Below are positions 55,198 to 63,458 of a DNA stretch of 64,000 bases, piece by piece; the first letter of the stretch is position 1; every line of letters begins with the position of its first letter. The notes under the pieces were generated by a model. It saw only the letters and a list, made by a program, of their open reading frames with translations. It was not told the origin of the DNA and did no database searches. A program made the position numbers and the translations under genes. The DNA comes from Pedobacter soli (lineage in GTDB: Bacteria > Bacteroidota > Bacteroidia > Sphingobacteriales > Sphingobacteriaceae), in NCBI RefSeq assembly GCF_900101435.1, contig NZ_FMZH01000002.1, positions 558,001 to 622,000 on the forward strand. Reading direction: 5' to 3'.

Positions 55198-55233
55198 TAA
55201 TATGCTTATTATTGCTTACTTAAACGTTTTAGT
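55198..55233. promoter_or_regulatory. 36-bp promoter module copy 2, with operator 7
   Basis: Starts TAATATGCTTATTATTG and ends ACTTAAACGTTTTAGT (55218-55233). It differs from 48598-48633 at three positions only, and lies 150 bp before the first BSP peptidase gene. Confidence 0.65.
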
Positions 55234-55383
55234 TTAGTTTTAAAGCTGCATTCTTTCAACTTTTTATTTAGGAAATAGCCAGGTGTGTTTTAATACATGA
55301 GCACTACATCCTGCCAGGTTTCTGCTGCGTTGAATTTATTTTAGTCTGACGTTTATATTTTATCATACACCCAAACAAACCAA

Positions 55384-56364
55384 ATGAAAAAGAAATTTTT
55401 AATCCTTGCTTTGGCCTCATTTTTAGGCGCAGGTGCTTTTGCTCAAAACCGCGGGCAAAGAGAATACAAGATTACCATCAACGATAAAGATAGTGCTACC
55501 AATGCCGATATAGATGCCAAACTAAAAGCTGCTTTTTTTCAGGTTTATCCAAGTTTCGCCCAGGCAGATGGTTACCGTACCAAAAGAAATGTGGTGCTCG
55601 ATTTTGTAACCGACGAAACAGCAACAATTAAGGCAAAAGCTGGCGAAATCAAAGTAAACAGCGAATGGGTTAAAAATAAATCGCAAAAGAAAATAGAAAA
55701 AGAATTGTTTACAGCACTTGCTAAAAACTGGGTTTCTTACAGCAAAGAAAAACACAAAGGTTATAGCTTAACTTTCATTAGTAAAGACCCGGATTTAGAT
55801 CCGGTGGTTAGAAAAAACCTGATTAAAACCTATTTCGAAATTTATCCTACTTTGGTTAAAACCTTTAACGAAAAATCTACACACGATGTACTTTTTGTAG
55901 TCGACACGGCATATAAGGCAGTTGCCGAAGCCAGTGGAAACCGGATTCTTTTCAGTGCAGGGTATATGAAGGCGCATCCAACAGATATCGATGTAGTAAC
56001 ACACGAAACCATGCACATTGTACAAGGTTATGGCTACAGCGCAGGCCCGGTTTGGTTAACCGAGGGCATTGCCGATTATGTGCGCTATAAATACGGGGTA
56101 GATAATGTGGGCTCTAAATGGAGTTTGCCGGCTTATAACGAGAAACAGAGCTATAAGAACAGTTACCGTATTACCGCACGTTTTTTCGCCTGGTTAGAGC
56201 AAAATGTAAAGCCAGGTTTAATTGCCGCATTAGATCAGCAGTTAAGGGCACACCAATATACCGAGCAATCTTGGGCAGCTTTAACCGGTAAAACCGTCGA
56301 CCAGCTTTGGGAAGATTACGGTAAGGAGCCGCAAAAAGTAACTTTAACCTACAGCAGTAAATAA
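55384..56364 (+). CDS. Secreted BSP-family metallopeptidase with degenerate N-terminal duplicate
   Basis: 326 aa with a signal peptide (KKFLILALASFLGAGAFAQ). Residues ~120-326 match the basic secretory protein family, gluzincin-like peptidases: DVVTHETMHIVQGYGY (zinc motif HETMH, His ~207), then GPVWLTEGIADYVRYKYG (third ligand region), YKNSYRITARFFAWLEQNVK and VDQLWEDYGKE. Residues ~25-118 (YKITINDKDSATNADIDAKL, AAFFQVYPSF, VVLDFVTDETATIKAKAGEI) align with the front half of the catalytic domain but have EKELFTALAKN where HETMH should be. It looks like a partial duplication that lost its zinc site. Substrates of bacterial members are unknown; extracellular proteolysis is likely. Confidence 0.85.
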   Translation: MKKKFLILALASFLGAGAFAQNRGQREYKITINDKDSATNADIDAKLKAAFFQVYPSFAQADGYRTKRNVVLDFVTDETATIKAKAGEIKVNSEWVKNKSQKKIEKELFTALAKNWVSYSKEKHKGYSLTFISKDPDLDPVVRKNLIKTYFEIYPTLVKTFNEKSTHDVLFVVDTAYKAVAEASGNRILFSAGYMKAHPTDIDVVTHETMHIVQGYGYSAGPVWLTEGIADYVRYKYGVDNVGSKWSLPAYNEKQSYKNSYRITARFFAWLEQNVKPGLIAALDQQLRAHQYTEQSWAALTGKTVDQLWEDYGKEPQKVTLTYSSK

Positions 56365-56428
56365 CAGTGCCTGGTTAGGGGCGGGGAGTAAAATAATCAA
56401 TCAATAAAGTAAAATTTTTGATCATTTA

Positions 56429-56442
56429 GTAAAACGTTTTAC
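56429..56442. promoter_or_regulatory. Operator 8 before the second BSP gene
   Basis: GTAAAACGTTTTAC, a perfect 14-bp palindrome, 58 bp before the ATG at 56501. Confidence 0.7.
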
Positions 56443-56500
56443 ATATTATATTTATTTTGCAGAACCAAACGTGCTAACCAAAGCCATAAATCCCAGATAA

Positions 56501-57172
56501 ATGAAAAAAATATTTACCCTTTCGATTTGTGCAATGCTGATTTCAGCCTTTTCTGCACAGCTAAAAGCACAGGAAATTACCAAAAAGAGCGGTTACACCT
56601 TATCCTTCGAAAGCAATTTTGCAGAACTGGATCCGCAATTGAAAAAACGTTTAATTAAAACTTTTTTCGAAGTTTATCCAAAACTGGCCAAAGAGTATAA
56701 TCCCTCAACCATAAAAGAGGTGAAATTTTTTGTCGATACCGCTTACAAAGGTGTTGCGGCAACCGCCGATGGCAAAGTAACATTCAGCTCGTTGTGGATG
56801 GTTAAACACCCCGAAGATATCGATGTGGTAACCCACGAAGTGATGCACATTGTACAGGATTACGGTCGTAGTGTTGGCCCAGGTTGGTTAACCGAAGGAA
56901 TTGCCGATTATGCCCGCTATAAATTTGGTGTTGATAATGCCGGTGCCAAATGGTCGCTGCCAGCTTTAAAGCCCGAGCATAGCTATAAAAACAGCTATCG
57001 CATTACCGCTGCATTTTTTGCCTGGATGGAGAAAAATGTAAAGCCTGGTACTATTAAAGCTGTCGATGCTTCACTAAGAGACCATACTTATACCAAGGAA
57101 ATCTGGACAAAATTAACAGGAAAAGATTTAGATGCACTTTGGGCAGATTACGTTAAAAATTCGCAAGTTTAA
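56501..57172 (+). CDS. Secreted BSP-family metallopeptidase, short form
   Basis: 223 aa with a signal peptide (KKIFTLSICAMLISAFSAQL, cleaved near LKAQ). It is a single BSP domain: LKKRLIKTFFEVYPKLAKEY, VKFFVDTAYKGVAATADGKV, DVVTHEVMHIVQDYGRSVGP (HEVMH at ~111-115), GWLTEGIADYARYKFGVDNA and YKNSYRITAAFFAWMEKNVK. It is a close paralogue of the catalytic half of the gene before it, so the pair arose by duplication. It has its own operator and probably starts the operon that continues into GH92 2 (38 bp downstream). Confidence 0.88.
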   Translation: MKKIFTLSICAMLISAFSAQLKAQEITKKSGYTLSFESNFAELDPQLKKRLIKTFFEVYPKLAKEYNPSTIKEVKFFVDTAYKGVAATADGKVTFSSLWMVKHPEDIDVVTHEVMHIVQDYGRSVGPGWLTEGIADYARYKFGVDNAGAKWSLPALKPEHSYKNSYRITAAFFAWMEKNVKPGTIKAVDASLRDHTYTKEIWTKLTGKDLDALWADYVKNSQV

Positions 57173-57210
57173 ATAATAATTACACGCATATAAAAACACG
57201 GACAAAACAA

Positions 57211-59499
57211 ATGAAACGACTATTTATCGCCTTATTGGGTTTTGCGGCAACAACCAGCTTCGCACAAACCGTAGGTAAGGTTACAGATCCGGTTGATTGG
57301 ATAAATCCCCTGATGGGAACCGCGTCCAAGCCGGCATTATCAAACGGAAATACCTACCCGGCAATTGGTTTGCCATGGGGCATGAACATGTGGACACCAC
57401 AAACCGGTAAAAGCGGTGATGGATGGGCCTATACCTACGATGCTGATAAAATCCGCGGTTTTAAACAAACCCACCAGCCATCGCCATGGATGAACGATTA
57501 CGGCGCTTTTTCTTTAATGCCTGTTACCGGTAAACTAAAATTTACTGACGATGACCGCGCAAGCTGGTTCAGCCATAAAGCAGAGGTTTCTAAACCTTAC
57601 TACTACAGTGTTTATTTGGCTGATGCTGATGTAACTACTGAAATCACGCCAACCGAAAGAGCTGCACAGTTCAGGTTTACTTTTCCTAAAACCGATAGCT
57701 CTTTTGTGGTAATCGACGCACAAAATCGTGGTTCTTACATTAAAATCATTCCAGCTGAAAGAAAAATTATCGGTTATACCTCTAAGTATGCCCGTGGCCC
57801 GTTGCCTAAAAATTTTAAAAACTACTTTGTAATTTATTTTAACAAAGATTTTAAACTGGCTAAAACCTGGGATGATAAAAAATTAAATGATAAAGATTTA
57901 GAACTTACAGTTGATCATGCTGGTGCTGTTATCGGTTTCGCTACCCAAAAAGGTGAGCAGGTAATTGCAAAAGTGGCTTCATCTTTCATCAGTTTCGAGC
58001 AGGCAGATTTAAACCTGAAAAGAGAATTGGCTAACGATGCTTTCGAAGCTACAAAAGCAAAAGGCCGTGCTACCTGGAACAAAACTTTAAGCAAAATCGC
58101 TGTTGAAGGTGGCACCATCGATCAAACCCGTACATTTTACTCGGCCATGTACCGTACCTTGTTCTTCCCGAACAAATTGTACGAAATTGATGCACAAAAC
58201 CAGATTGTACACTGGAGCCCGTATAACGGTCAGGTGTTGCCTGGTTATATGTTTGCCGGAACAGGTTTCTGGGACACTTTCAGGGCATTATACCCTTTCT
58301 TAAACCTGGTTTATCCTTCAATCAACAAAGAAATGCAGCAAGGTTTAATTAACGACTACAAAGAAGGTGGTTGGTTGCCTGAGTGGAGCAGTCCAGGTTA
58401 TGCCAATATCATGGTAGGTAATAACTCTGCTTCGGTAGTTTCTGATGCTTATATTAAAGGTATGCGCGGTTATGATATCGAAACCTTGTGGCAGGCGGTA
58501 AAACATGGTGCCAACAACGAAGGCCCTATGGAAGCAGTTGGCCGCGATGGTGTTAAATACTACAACGAATTGGGTTATGTACCTTTCGATGTTAAAAAGA
58601 ACGAAAACGCAGCTAAAACTTTAGAATATGCTTACGATGATTTCACTATTTACCAGTTAGGAAGAGCATTGGGTAAACCTGCGTCTGAAATTGATATTTA
58701 CAAGAAAAGGGCAATGAACTATAAAAACCTTTTCGATCCGGCTTCGGGTTTAATGCGTGGTAAAAACCAGGATGGAACTTTCCAAAGCCCGTTCAGTCCG
58801 TTTAAATGGGGTGGTGCCTTTACCGAAGGTAACAGCTGGCACTATACCTGGTCGGTTTTCCAGGATATTGATGGTTTAGCCAAACTTATGGGCGGTCACC
58901 AGAAATTTGTAACCAAACTGGATTCAGTTTTCTCTATGCCTCCGGTATTTGATGAAAGTGCTTATGGTGGTGTAATCCACGAAATCCGCGAAATGCAGAT
59001 TGCCAACATGGGTCAGTATGCACACGGAAACCAGCCGATCCAACACATGATTTACCTTTACAACTATGGTGGTGCACCTTACAAAACACAATATTGGGTG
59101 CGCGAAACCATGAACAGGATGTATAAAGCAACACCTGATGGTTATTGCGGTGATGAGGATAACGGACAAACTTCTGCCTGGTATGTGTTTTCGGCAATGG
59201 GTTTCTATCCGGTAACGCCTGCTACAGATCAGTATGTTTTAGGAGCTCCTTTGTTTAAAAAAGTAACTGTTACTTTAGAAAACGGCAAGCAGCTAGTCAT
59301 TAACGCACCTGCAAACAGCGATAACAACCGTTACGTACAGTCGTTGCAGATCAATGGTAAGCCATATTCAAAAAATTGGATCAGCCACAGTGGAATGCAA
59401 AAAGGTGCAGTGTTAAACTTTAACATGACTGCTTCTCCAAACAAAACCCGAGGATCAAATCCAGCCGATTTCCCGTATTCATTATCAACAGAAAAATAA
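57211..59499 (+). CDS. GH92 family alpha-mannosidase 2
   Basis: 762 aa with a signal peptide (KRLFIALLGFAATTSFAQ). Same architecture as the enzyme at 45169: LPWGMNMWTPQTGKSGDGW, IRGFKQTHQPSPWMNDYGAF, FAGTGFWDTFRALYPF, GRDGVKYYNELGYVPF, GNSWHYTWSVFQDIDGLAKL, GGVIHEIREMQIANMGQYAH and GDEDNGQTSAWYVFSAMGFY. The active-site blocks are kept, so it should be an active exo-alpha-mannosidase. The two copies differ in many substrate-facing residues, so they may cut different linkages. In the same operon as BSP 2, DUF1080 and the cytochrome gene. Confidence 0.95.
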   Translation: MKRLFIALLGFAATTSFAQTVGKVTDPVDWINPLMGTASKPALSNGNTYPAIGLPWGMNMWTPQTGKSGDGWAYTYDADKIRGFKQTHQPSPWMNDYGAFSLMPVTGKLKFTDDDRASWFSHKAEVSKPYYYSVYLADADVTTEITPTERAAQFRFTFPKTDSSFVVIDAQNRGSYIKIIPAERKIIGYTSKYARGPLPKNFKNYFVIYFNKDFKLAKTWDDKKLNDKDLELTVDHAGAVIGFATQKGEQVIAKVASSFISFEQADLNLKRELANDAFEATKAKGRATWNKTLSKIAVEGGTIDQTRTFYSAMYRTLFFPNKLYEIDAQNQIVHWSPYNGQVLPGYMFAGTGFWDTFRALYPFLNLVYPSINKEMQQGLINDYKEGGWLPEWSSPGYANIMVGNNSASVVSDAYIKGMRGYDIETLWQAVKHGANNEGPMEAVGRDGVKYYNELGYVPFDVKKNENAAKTLEYAYDDFTIYQLGRALGKPASEIDIYKKRAMNYKNLFDPASGLMRGKNQDGTFQSPFSPFKWGGAFTEGNSWHYTWSVFQDIDGLAKLMGGHQKFVTKLDSVFSMPPVFDESAYGGVIHEIREMQIANMGQYAHGNQPIQHMIYLYNYGGAPYKTQYWVRETMNRMYKATPDGYCGDEDNGQTSAWYVFSAMGFYPVTPATDQYVLGAPLFKKVTVTLENGKQLVINAPANSDNNRYVQSLQINGKPYSKNWISHSGMQKGAVLNFNMTASPNKTRGSNPADFPYSLSTEK

Positions 59500-59596
59500 T
59501 TATTTTTACCTTTCCATTGAGTAGTAAACACCTGCTCAATGGAAATTTTAAAACACAGCCTGCCCAAACGAGGCCGGCACAAATGAAACCAAATAT

Positions 59597-61006
59597 ATGA
59601 TACGAAACGTCTCAAAGACGGGTTTTACAGCCATGCTCTGGCTTTGTGGAACCATGCTGGCCTACAGTCAGCGCATTGAACTAAAAGATCTTTCTGCTTT
59701 CCGTAACCCAGGAAATTCCTGGTCGCTGGCCGAAAATGTTGTAGCCGATTTAAACGGTGAAAATGTTTTAAAAGCAACCAAAGGCGAAGGCATTCTGGTG
59801 AATCAGTCTTCGGCTAAAAAGGCCGGCTCTGATTTATTTACCGTAAACGAATATGGTAACGTAGCAGTAGAACTTGATTATTTAACCACAAAAGGTGCAA
59901 ACTCTGGTATTTATCTGCAAGGTAATTACGAAATCCAGATTGATGACGCCTGGGGATTGAGAAATGCAACCTCATCTAACAATGGTGGTATTTACCAGCG
60001 CTGGGATGACAGTAAACCAGAAGCCGAAAAAGGTTTTGGTGGCGTAGCTCCACGTCAGAATGCAAGTAAAGCACCTGGTTTATGGCAGCACATTAAAATT
60101 GTTTTCCAGGCACCTCAATTTGATGCTTCGGGAAAGAAAACCCAAAATGCTAAAGTAATCAGTGTAGTGCTTAACGGTGTAACCATTCACGAAAATGTTG
60201 AATTGTTTGGTGCTACCCGTGGTGCTGCAGGTGCCGAGAAAGCTACCGGACCATTGCGCTTACAAGGCGATCATGGTAGTGTTGCTTTTAGAAACATCGT
60301 AATTACAGCATTATCCGATATTCCTAAGTCTGACCAAAGAGGTGGCGCAGATCCGATCTATATCGAAGCTGCCAGCAACAACATGATCAGAAGTTTCGTA
60401 GATGTACAGCCAGGCGTACGTTCAGTACATGCCATTTCGGTAGGCGGACCAGAAAAAACAGCTTACAGCTATGATTTGGACAACGGAACACTATTGCAAG
60501 GCTGGCACGGTGATTTTATCGATGCAACACCCATGTGGGATGGCCGTGGTAATGGTACCTCGCGTGCATTAGGCAGCGTAACCCGTTTTACACAAAAACC
60601 TGTTTTAGCCATTTCTAAACTGGCTAATGCACAGGATAAATGGGTAGCTGATACTGCTGGTACAGGTTTCCGTACAAAAGGATATGTACTCGATAAACAG
60701 GAAAGACCTACGTTTAAATACAGTATCTATGGTACCACTGTTACTGATGCAGTAAAAGTGATGGAAAATGGACAAGGTTTAAACAGAGAAATTACTATCG
60801 ACAATGCTTCAAAAGATCTGTATTTCCTTTTAGCTACTGCTTCAAATATCGAAGAAGTATCGAAAGGTTTGTATCTGGTTGATGATAAATCTTATTACAT
60901 CCAGCTGGCTGATGGCACTGCCAAACCGGTAATCAGAGATGTAAATGGCAAGAAAGAAATGGTTGTAGCCATTGGAAGTAAGTTGAATTATACCATTTTG
61001 TTTTAA
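59597..61006 (+). CDS. DUF1080 protein (putative 3-keto-glycoside hydrolase) with extra C-terminal domain
   Basis: 469 aa with a signal peptide (TAMLWLCGTMLAYSQ). Residues ~25-240 fit the DUF1080 concanavalin-like fold: VAVELDYLTTKGANSGIYLQ, NYEIQIDDAWG, GGIYQRWDD, GLWQHIKIVFQAP, VVLNGVTIHENVELFG and GPLRLQGDHGSVAFRNIVI. Members characterised elsewhere cleave 3-keto-disaccharides or 3-keto-glycosides. Residues ~245-469 are a beta-rich domain (VDVQPGVRSVHAISVGGPEK, GWHGDFIDATPMWDGRGNG) that I do not recognise. The cytochrome gene begins 12 bp after its stop, so the products probably act together. Confidence 0.83.
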   Translation: MIRNVSKTGFTAMLWLCGTMLAYSQRIELKDLSAFRNPGNSWSLAENVVADLNGENVLKATKGEGILVNQSSAKKAGSDLFTVNEYGNVAVELDYLTTKGANSGIYLQGNYEIQIDDAWGLRNATSSNNGGIYQRWDDSKPEAEKGFGGVAPRQNASKAPGLWQHIKIVFQAPQFDASGKKTQNAKVISVVLNGVTIHENVELFGATRGAAGAEKATGPLRLQGDHGSVAFRNIVITALSDIPKSDQRGGADPIYIEAASNNMIRSFVDVQPGVRSVHAISVGGPEKTAYSYDLDNGTLLQGWHGDFIDATPMWDGRGNGTSRALGSVTRFTQKPVLAISKLANAQDKWVADTAGTGFRTKGYVLDKQERPTFKYSIYGTTVTDAVKVMENGQGLNREITIDNASKDLYFLLATASNIEEVSKGLYLVDDKSYYIQLADGTAKPVIRDVNGKKEMVVAIGSKLNYTILF

Positions 61007-61017
61007 TTGTGATAGTA

Positions 61018-62973
61018 ATGAGAAATACATTTAAGAAATTAGCAATACTGGCCTTAAGTTTTAGCTTTACTACAGTTTTTGCACAGGAAACACCGAAAGA
61101 AGAAGATTTTTTCAAAATAAATAAAGTACGCGTACCCGAAGGACCTATTTTAGAGGTTGGTGGATTAATTACCTTACCCAATGGAGATTTAGCGCTTTCT
61201 ACCCGTAGGGGAGAAGTATTTATTGTAGAAAACCCAACAACAACCAAACCTTACTGGCGCAGATTTGCTTATGGCTTGCACGAAATTTTAGGTATTGCCT
61301 ATAAAAATGGGGCTATTTACGTAGCGCAACGTGGCGAATTGACCAAACTGGTTGATAAAGATCAGGACGGCAAGGCTGATGTGTACGAAACCGTATATGC
61401 TTGGCCTTTAAGTGGTCACTATCACGAATATAGTTTCGGACCTAAATTAATGCCTGATGGTACTTTTATGGTTACTGCTAACGTTGCCTTCGGCGATGAA
61501 GAATGGTGGCGTGCAGAAAGCCGCGTACCGATGCGTGGTTGGGCCATGAATATTACCGAAGATGGTAAAATGAGCCCTTATGCAGCTGGTTTCCGTTCGC
61601 CTGCAGGTATTGGCGAAATTGACGGTAAGTTTTATTACACCGAAAACCAGGGCGACTGGGTAGGATCGGGTGGTTTATGGAAAGTAAACAAAGGCGATTT
61701 TATGGGACACCCTGCAAGTTTAAGGTGGACAAACCTGCCAAACTCTCCGGTTAAACTACAGTCTGATTTCTTTTATTCGCAAATAGACGAACGTAGAACT
61801 AAAAACGAGCAGGGAAGATACATTAAGCCAGAAAACAGGGTTAATGAAACCTTCAAAACTTTGTTCGATATGAAGAAAGTATTTCCTGAGTTGCGTTTAC
61901 CATCAGTTTGGTTACCTTACGGTATTTTGGGTATTTCTTCTGCTGAGCCGGTTAAAATTCCTGAAAATACATTCGGGCCATTTGCTGGTCAGATTTTAGT
62001 TGGAGATCAGGGGATGAGTATCATTTCGAGGATTTTTATGGAAACCGTAAAAGGTGAAGAGCAAGGCGCCGCCTTCCTGTTCCGTAAAGGTTTCCGTTCA
62101 GGTGTGTTAAGATTAGAGTGGGGTACTGATGGTTCGTTATTTGTTGGAGAAACCAACCGTGGTTGGGGATCAGCAGGTGATGCCAATGAAGGTTTAGAAA
62201 GATTGGTTTACAACAATAAAATACCTTTCGAAATGAAAGCTGTTAGGGCAATGCCTGATGGTTTCGAAGTTGAGTTTACCATGCCGGTAGACCGTAAATC
62301 GGCCGAAGATTTAGCTTCTTACAACGCAGAGAGTTTTATTTATAAATACCACCCGGTTTATGGTTCGCCACCGGTAAATACCGAGAAATTAAAAATCTCA
62401 GGTGTTAAAGTTTCTGCTGATGGATTGAAAGCAAGAATTATTGTTCAGAACCTGCGTCAATATTACATCCATACTTTAACTTTAGATGGTATCCGTTCGC
62501 AGGATGGTTTCTATTCGCTGATTCACCCTGTAGCTTATTATACCTTAAATCAGATTCCTGATGGAAATAAGCTTAGCATGAGCGAAGTGAGTACTAAAAA
62601 CTCTGAAGCTACCCCTGCAGCGCCTGCACCAGCTAAAAAAACAGCAGCACCTAAAACAGCTGCCGCAAAAACAGCCGAAACCAAAGCACCTGCAACAGCA
62701 GCTACTACGGCTAAAGCACCAACCTTTAAAGAAGTAGAAGGTTTATTAACAAAAAACACTTGTCTGGCTTGCCACAACCAAACCAAAAGACAAATTGGTC
62801 CGCCGTTTGCAGAAATTGCAAAACGTAAATATTCACCTGAGAAAATATTTCAGTTAATCCACAACCCTCAGCCACAAAACTGGCCGGGTTACTCAACTGA
62901 GATGCCTCCAATGCCTCAGGTAACCAAAGCTGAAGCATATAAAATTGCCAGCTGGATCAATTCTTTAAAATAA
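61018..62973 (+). CDS. Secreted beta-propeller dehydrogenase-like protein with C-terminal cytochrome c
   Basis: 651 aa from the ATG at 61018 (a GTG 9 bp upstream is possible). Signal peptide: KKLAILALSFSFTTVFAQ. Residues ~30-420 are a beta-propeller of the PQQ-sugar-dehydrogenase-like / PVC haem-binding type: VGGLITLPNGDLALSTRRGE, GLHEILGIAYKNGAIYVAQR, DQDGKADVYETV, AAGFRSPAGIGEIDGKFYYT and LRLEWGTDGSLFVGETNRGW. An Ala/Lys/Thr/Pro-rich linker (~525-565) leads to a cytochrome c with CLACH, IGPPFAEIAKRKY and STEMPPMPQ (Met ligand). It could oxidise a sugar and pass electrons to the respiratory chain. Last gene of its operon. Confidence 0.85.
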   Translation: MRNTFKKLAILALSFSFTTVFAQETPKEEDFFKINKVRVPEGPILEVGGLITLPNGDLALSTRRGEVFIVENPTTTKPYWRRFAYGLHEILGIAYKNGAIYVAQRGELTKLVDKDQDGKADVYETVYAWPLSGHYHEYSFGPKLMPDGTFMVTANVAFGDEEWWRAESRVPMRGWAMNITEDGKMSPYAAGFRSPAGIGEIDGKFYYTENQGDWVGSGGLWKVNKGDFMGHPASLRWTNLPNSPVKLQSDFFYSQIDERRTKNEQGRYIKPENRVNETFKTLFDMKKVFPELRLPSVWLPYGILGISSAEPVKIPENTFGPFAGQILVGDQGMSIISRIFMETVKGEEQGAAFLFRKGFRSGVLRLEWGTDGSLFVGETNRGWGSAGDANEGLERLVYNNKIPFEMKAVRAMPDGFEVEFTMPVDRKSAEDLASYNAESFIYKYHPVYGSPPVNTEKLKISGVKVSADGLKARIIVQNLRQYYIHTLTLDGIRSQDGFYSLIHPVAYYTLNQIPDGNKLSMSEVSTKNSEATPAAPAPAKKTAAPKTAAAKTAETKAPATAATTAKAPTFKEVEGLLTKNTCLACHNQTKRQIGPPFAEIAKRKYSPEKIFQLIHNPQPQNWPGYSTEMPPMPQVTKAEAYKIASWINSLK

Positions 62974-62993
62974 AATTAGCTTAAGTTAGTAAA

Positions 62994-63030
62994 AGGCGGT
63001 TGATGGAAACATCAGCCGTTTTTGTTTTTA
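62994..63030 (+). terminator. Terminator at the end of the glycan locus
   Basis: CGGTTGATG / CATCAGCCG stem (one G-T pair), loop GAAA, then TTTTTGTTTTTA. Confidence 0.85.
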
Positions 63031-63069
63031 TGGGGGTAGCCTTACTTCGCCAGAATCAAATAGAATGCT

Positions 63070-63185
63070 CGTCTTTGCGAGGAGGAACGACGAAGCAATC
63101 TTTTATGCAGGAGTTCTTTCCTTTAAAGATTACCTGCCTGCAGCAGACAGGCTTCGTTGGCTGAAAAAGCCTTCACGTAACGACG
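63070..63185. repeat. Palindromic dispersed element, copy 2, with a 19-bp insertion
   Basis: This is the element of 22736-22830 in reverse orientation. The left arm (CGTCTTTGCGAGGAGG then AACGACGAAGCAATCT) equals the right arm of copy 1 reversed. In the right arm, AAAGATT and GCTTCGT are separated by 19 bp (63132-63150, core CTGCCTGCAGCAGACAG), which is itself nearly palindromic. Beyond it the arm continues with GGCTGAAAAAGCC and degenerates to ACGACG. Confidence 0.85.
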
Positions 63186-63214
63186 ATTTTTTTATGTAAG
63201 GGAGCTGAAAAGAG

Positions 63215-63240
63215 ATCCTTCGACTACGCTCAGGATGACA
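63215..63240. repeat. Short dispersed hairpin repeat
   Basis: ATCCTTCGACTACGCTCAGG followed by ATGACA; ATCCT and AGGAT form a hairpin. I recall the same words as interspersed repeats in many Bacteroidota. The remaining bases to 63458 hold an inverted repeat GTGTTGAC (63331-63338) / GTCAACAC (63363-63370) around an AT-rich stretch. Confidence 0.55.
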
Positions 63241-63458
63241 GAAAAAAGAAATGGAGATTCCGCAATTGCAGAATCCCCATCATCTAAATTAACGCTCTCA
63301 TATACATAAACGCTGTAAATCGGATTTATTGTGTTGACTATAATTTTTTTGCATTGGTTTGTGTCAACACGAACCAAAATTTATATCAAACCTAACACGG
63401 AGAGAAACGAATTTTAATGTTTTCATAATCTGTAACATTTAACTCCTATTTTTACTGT

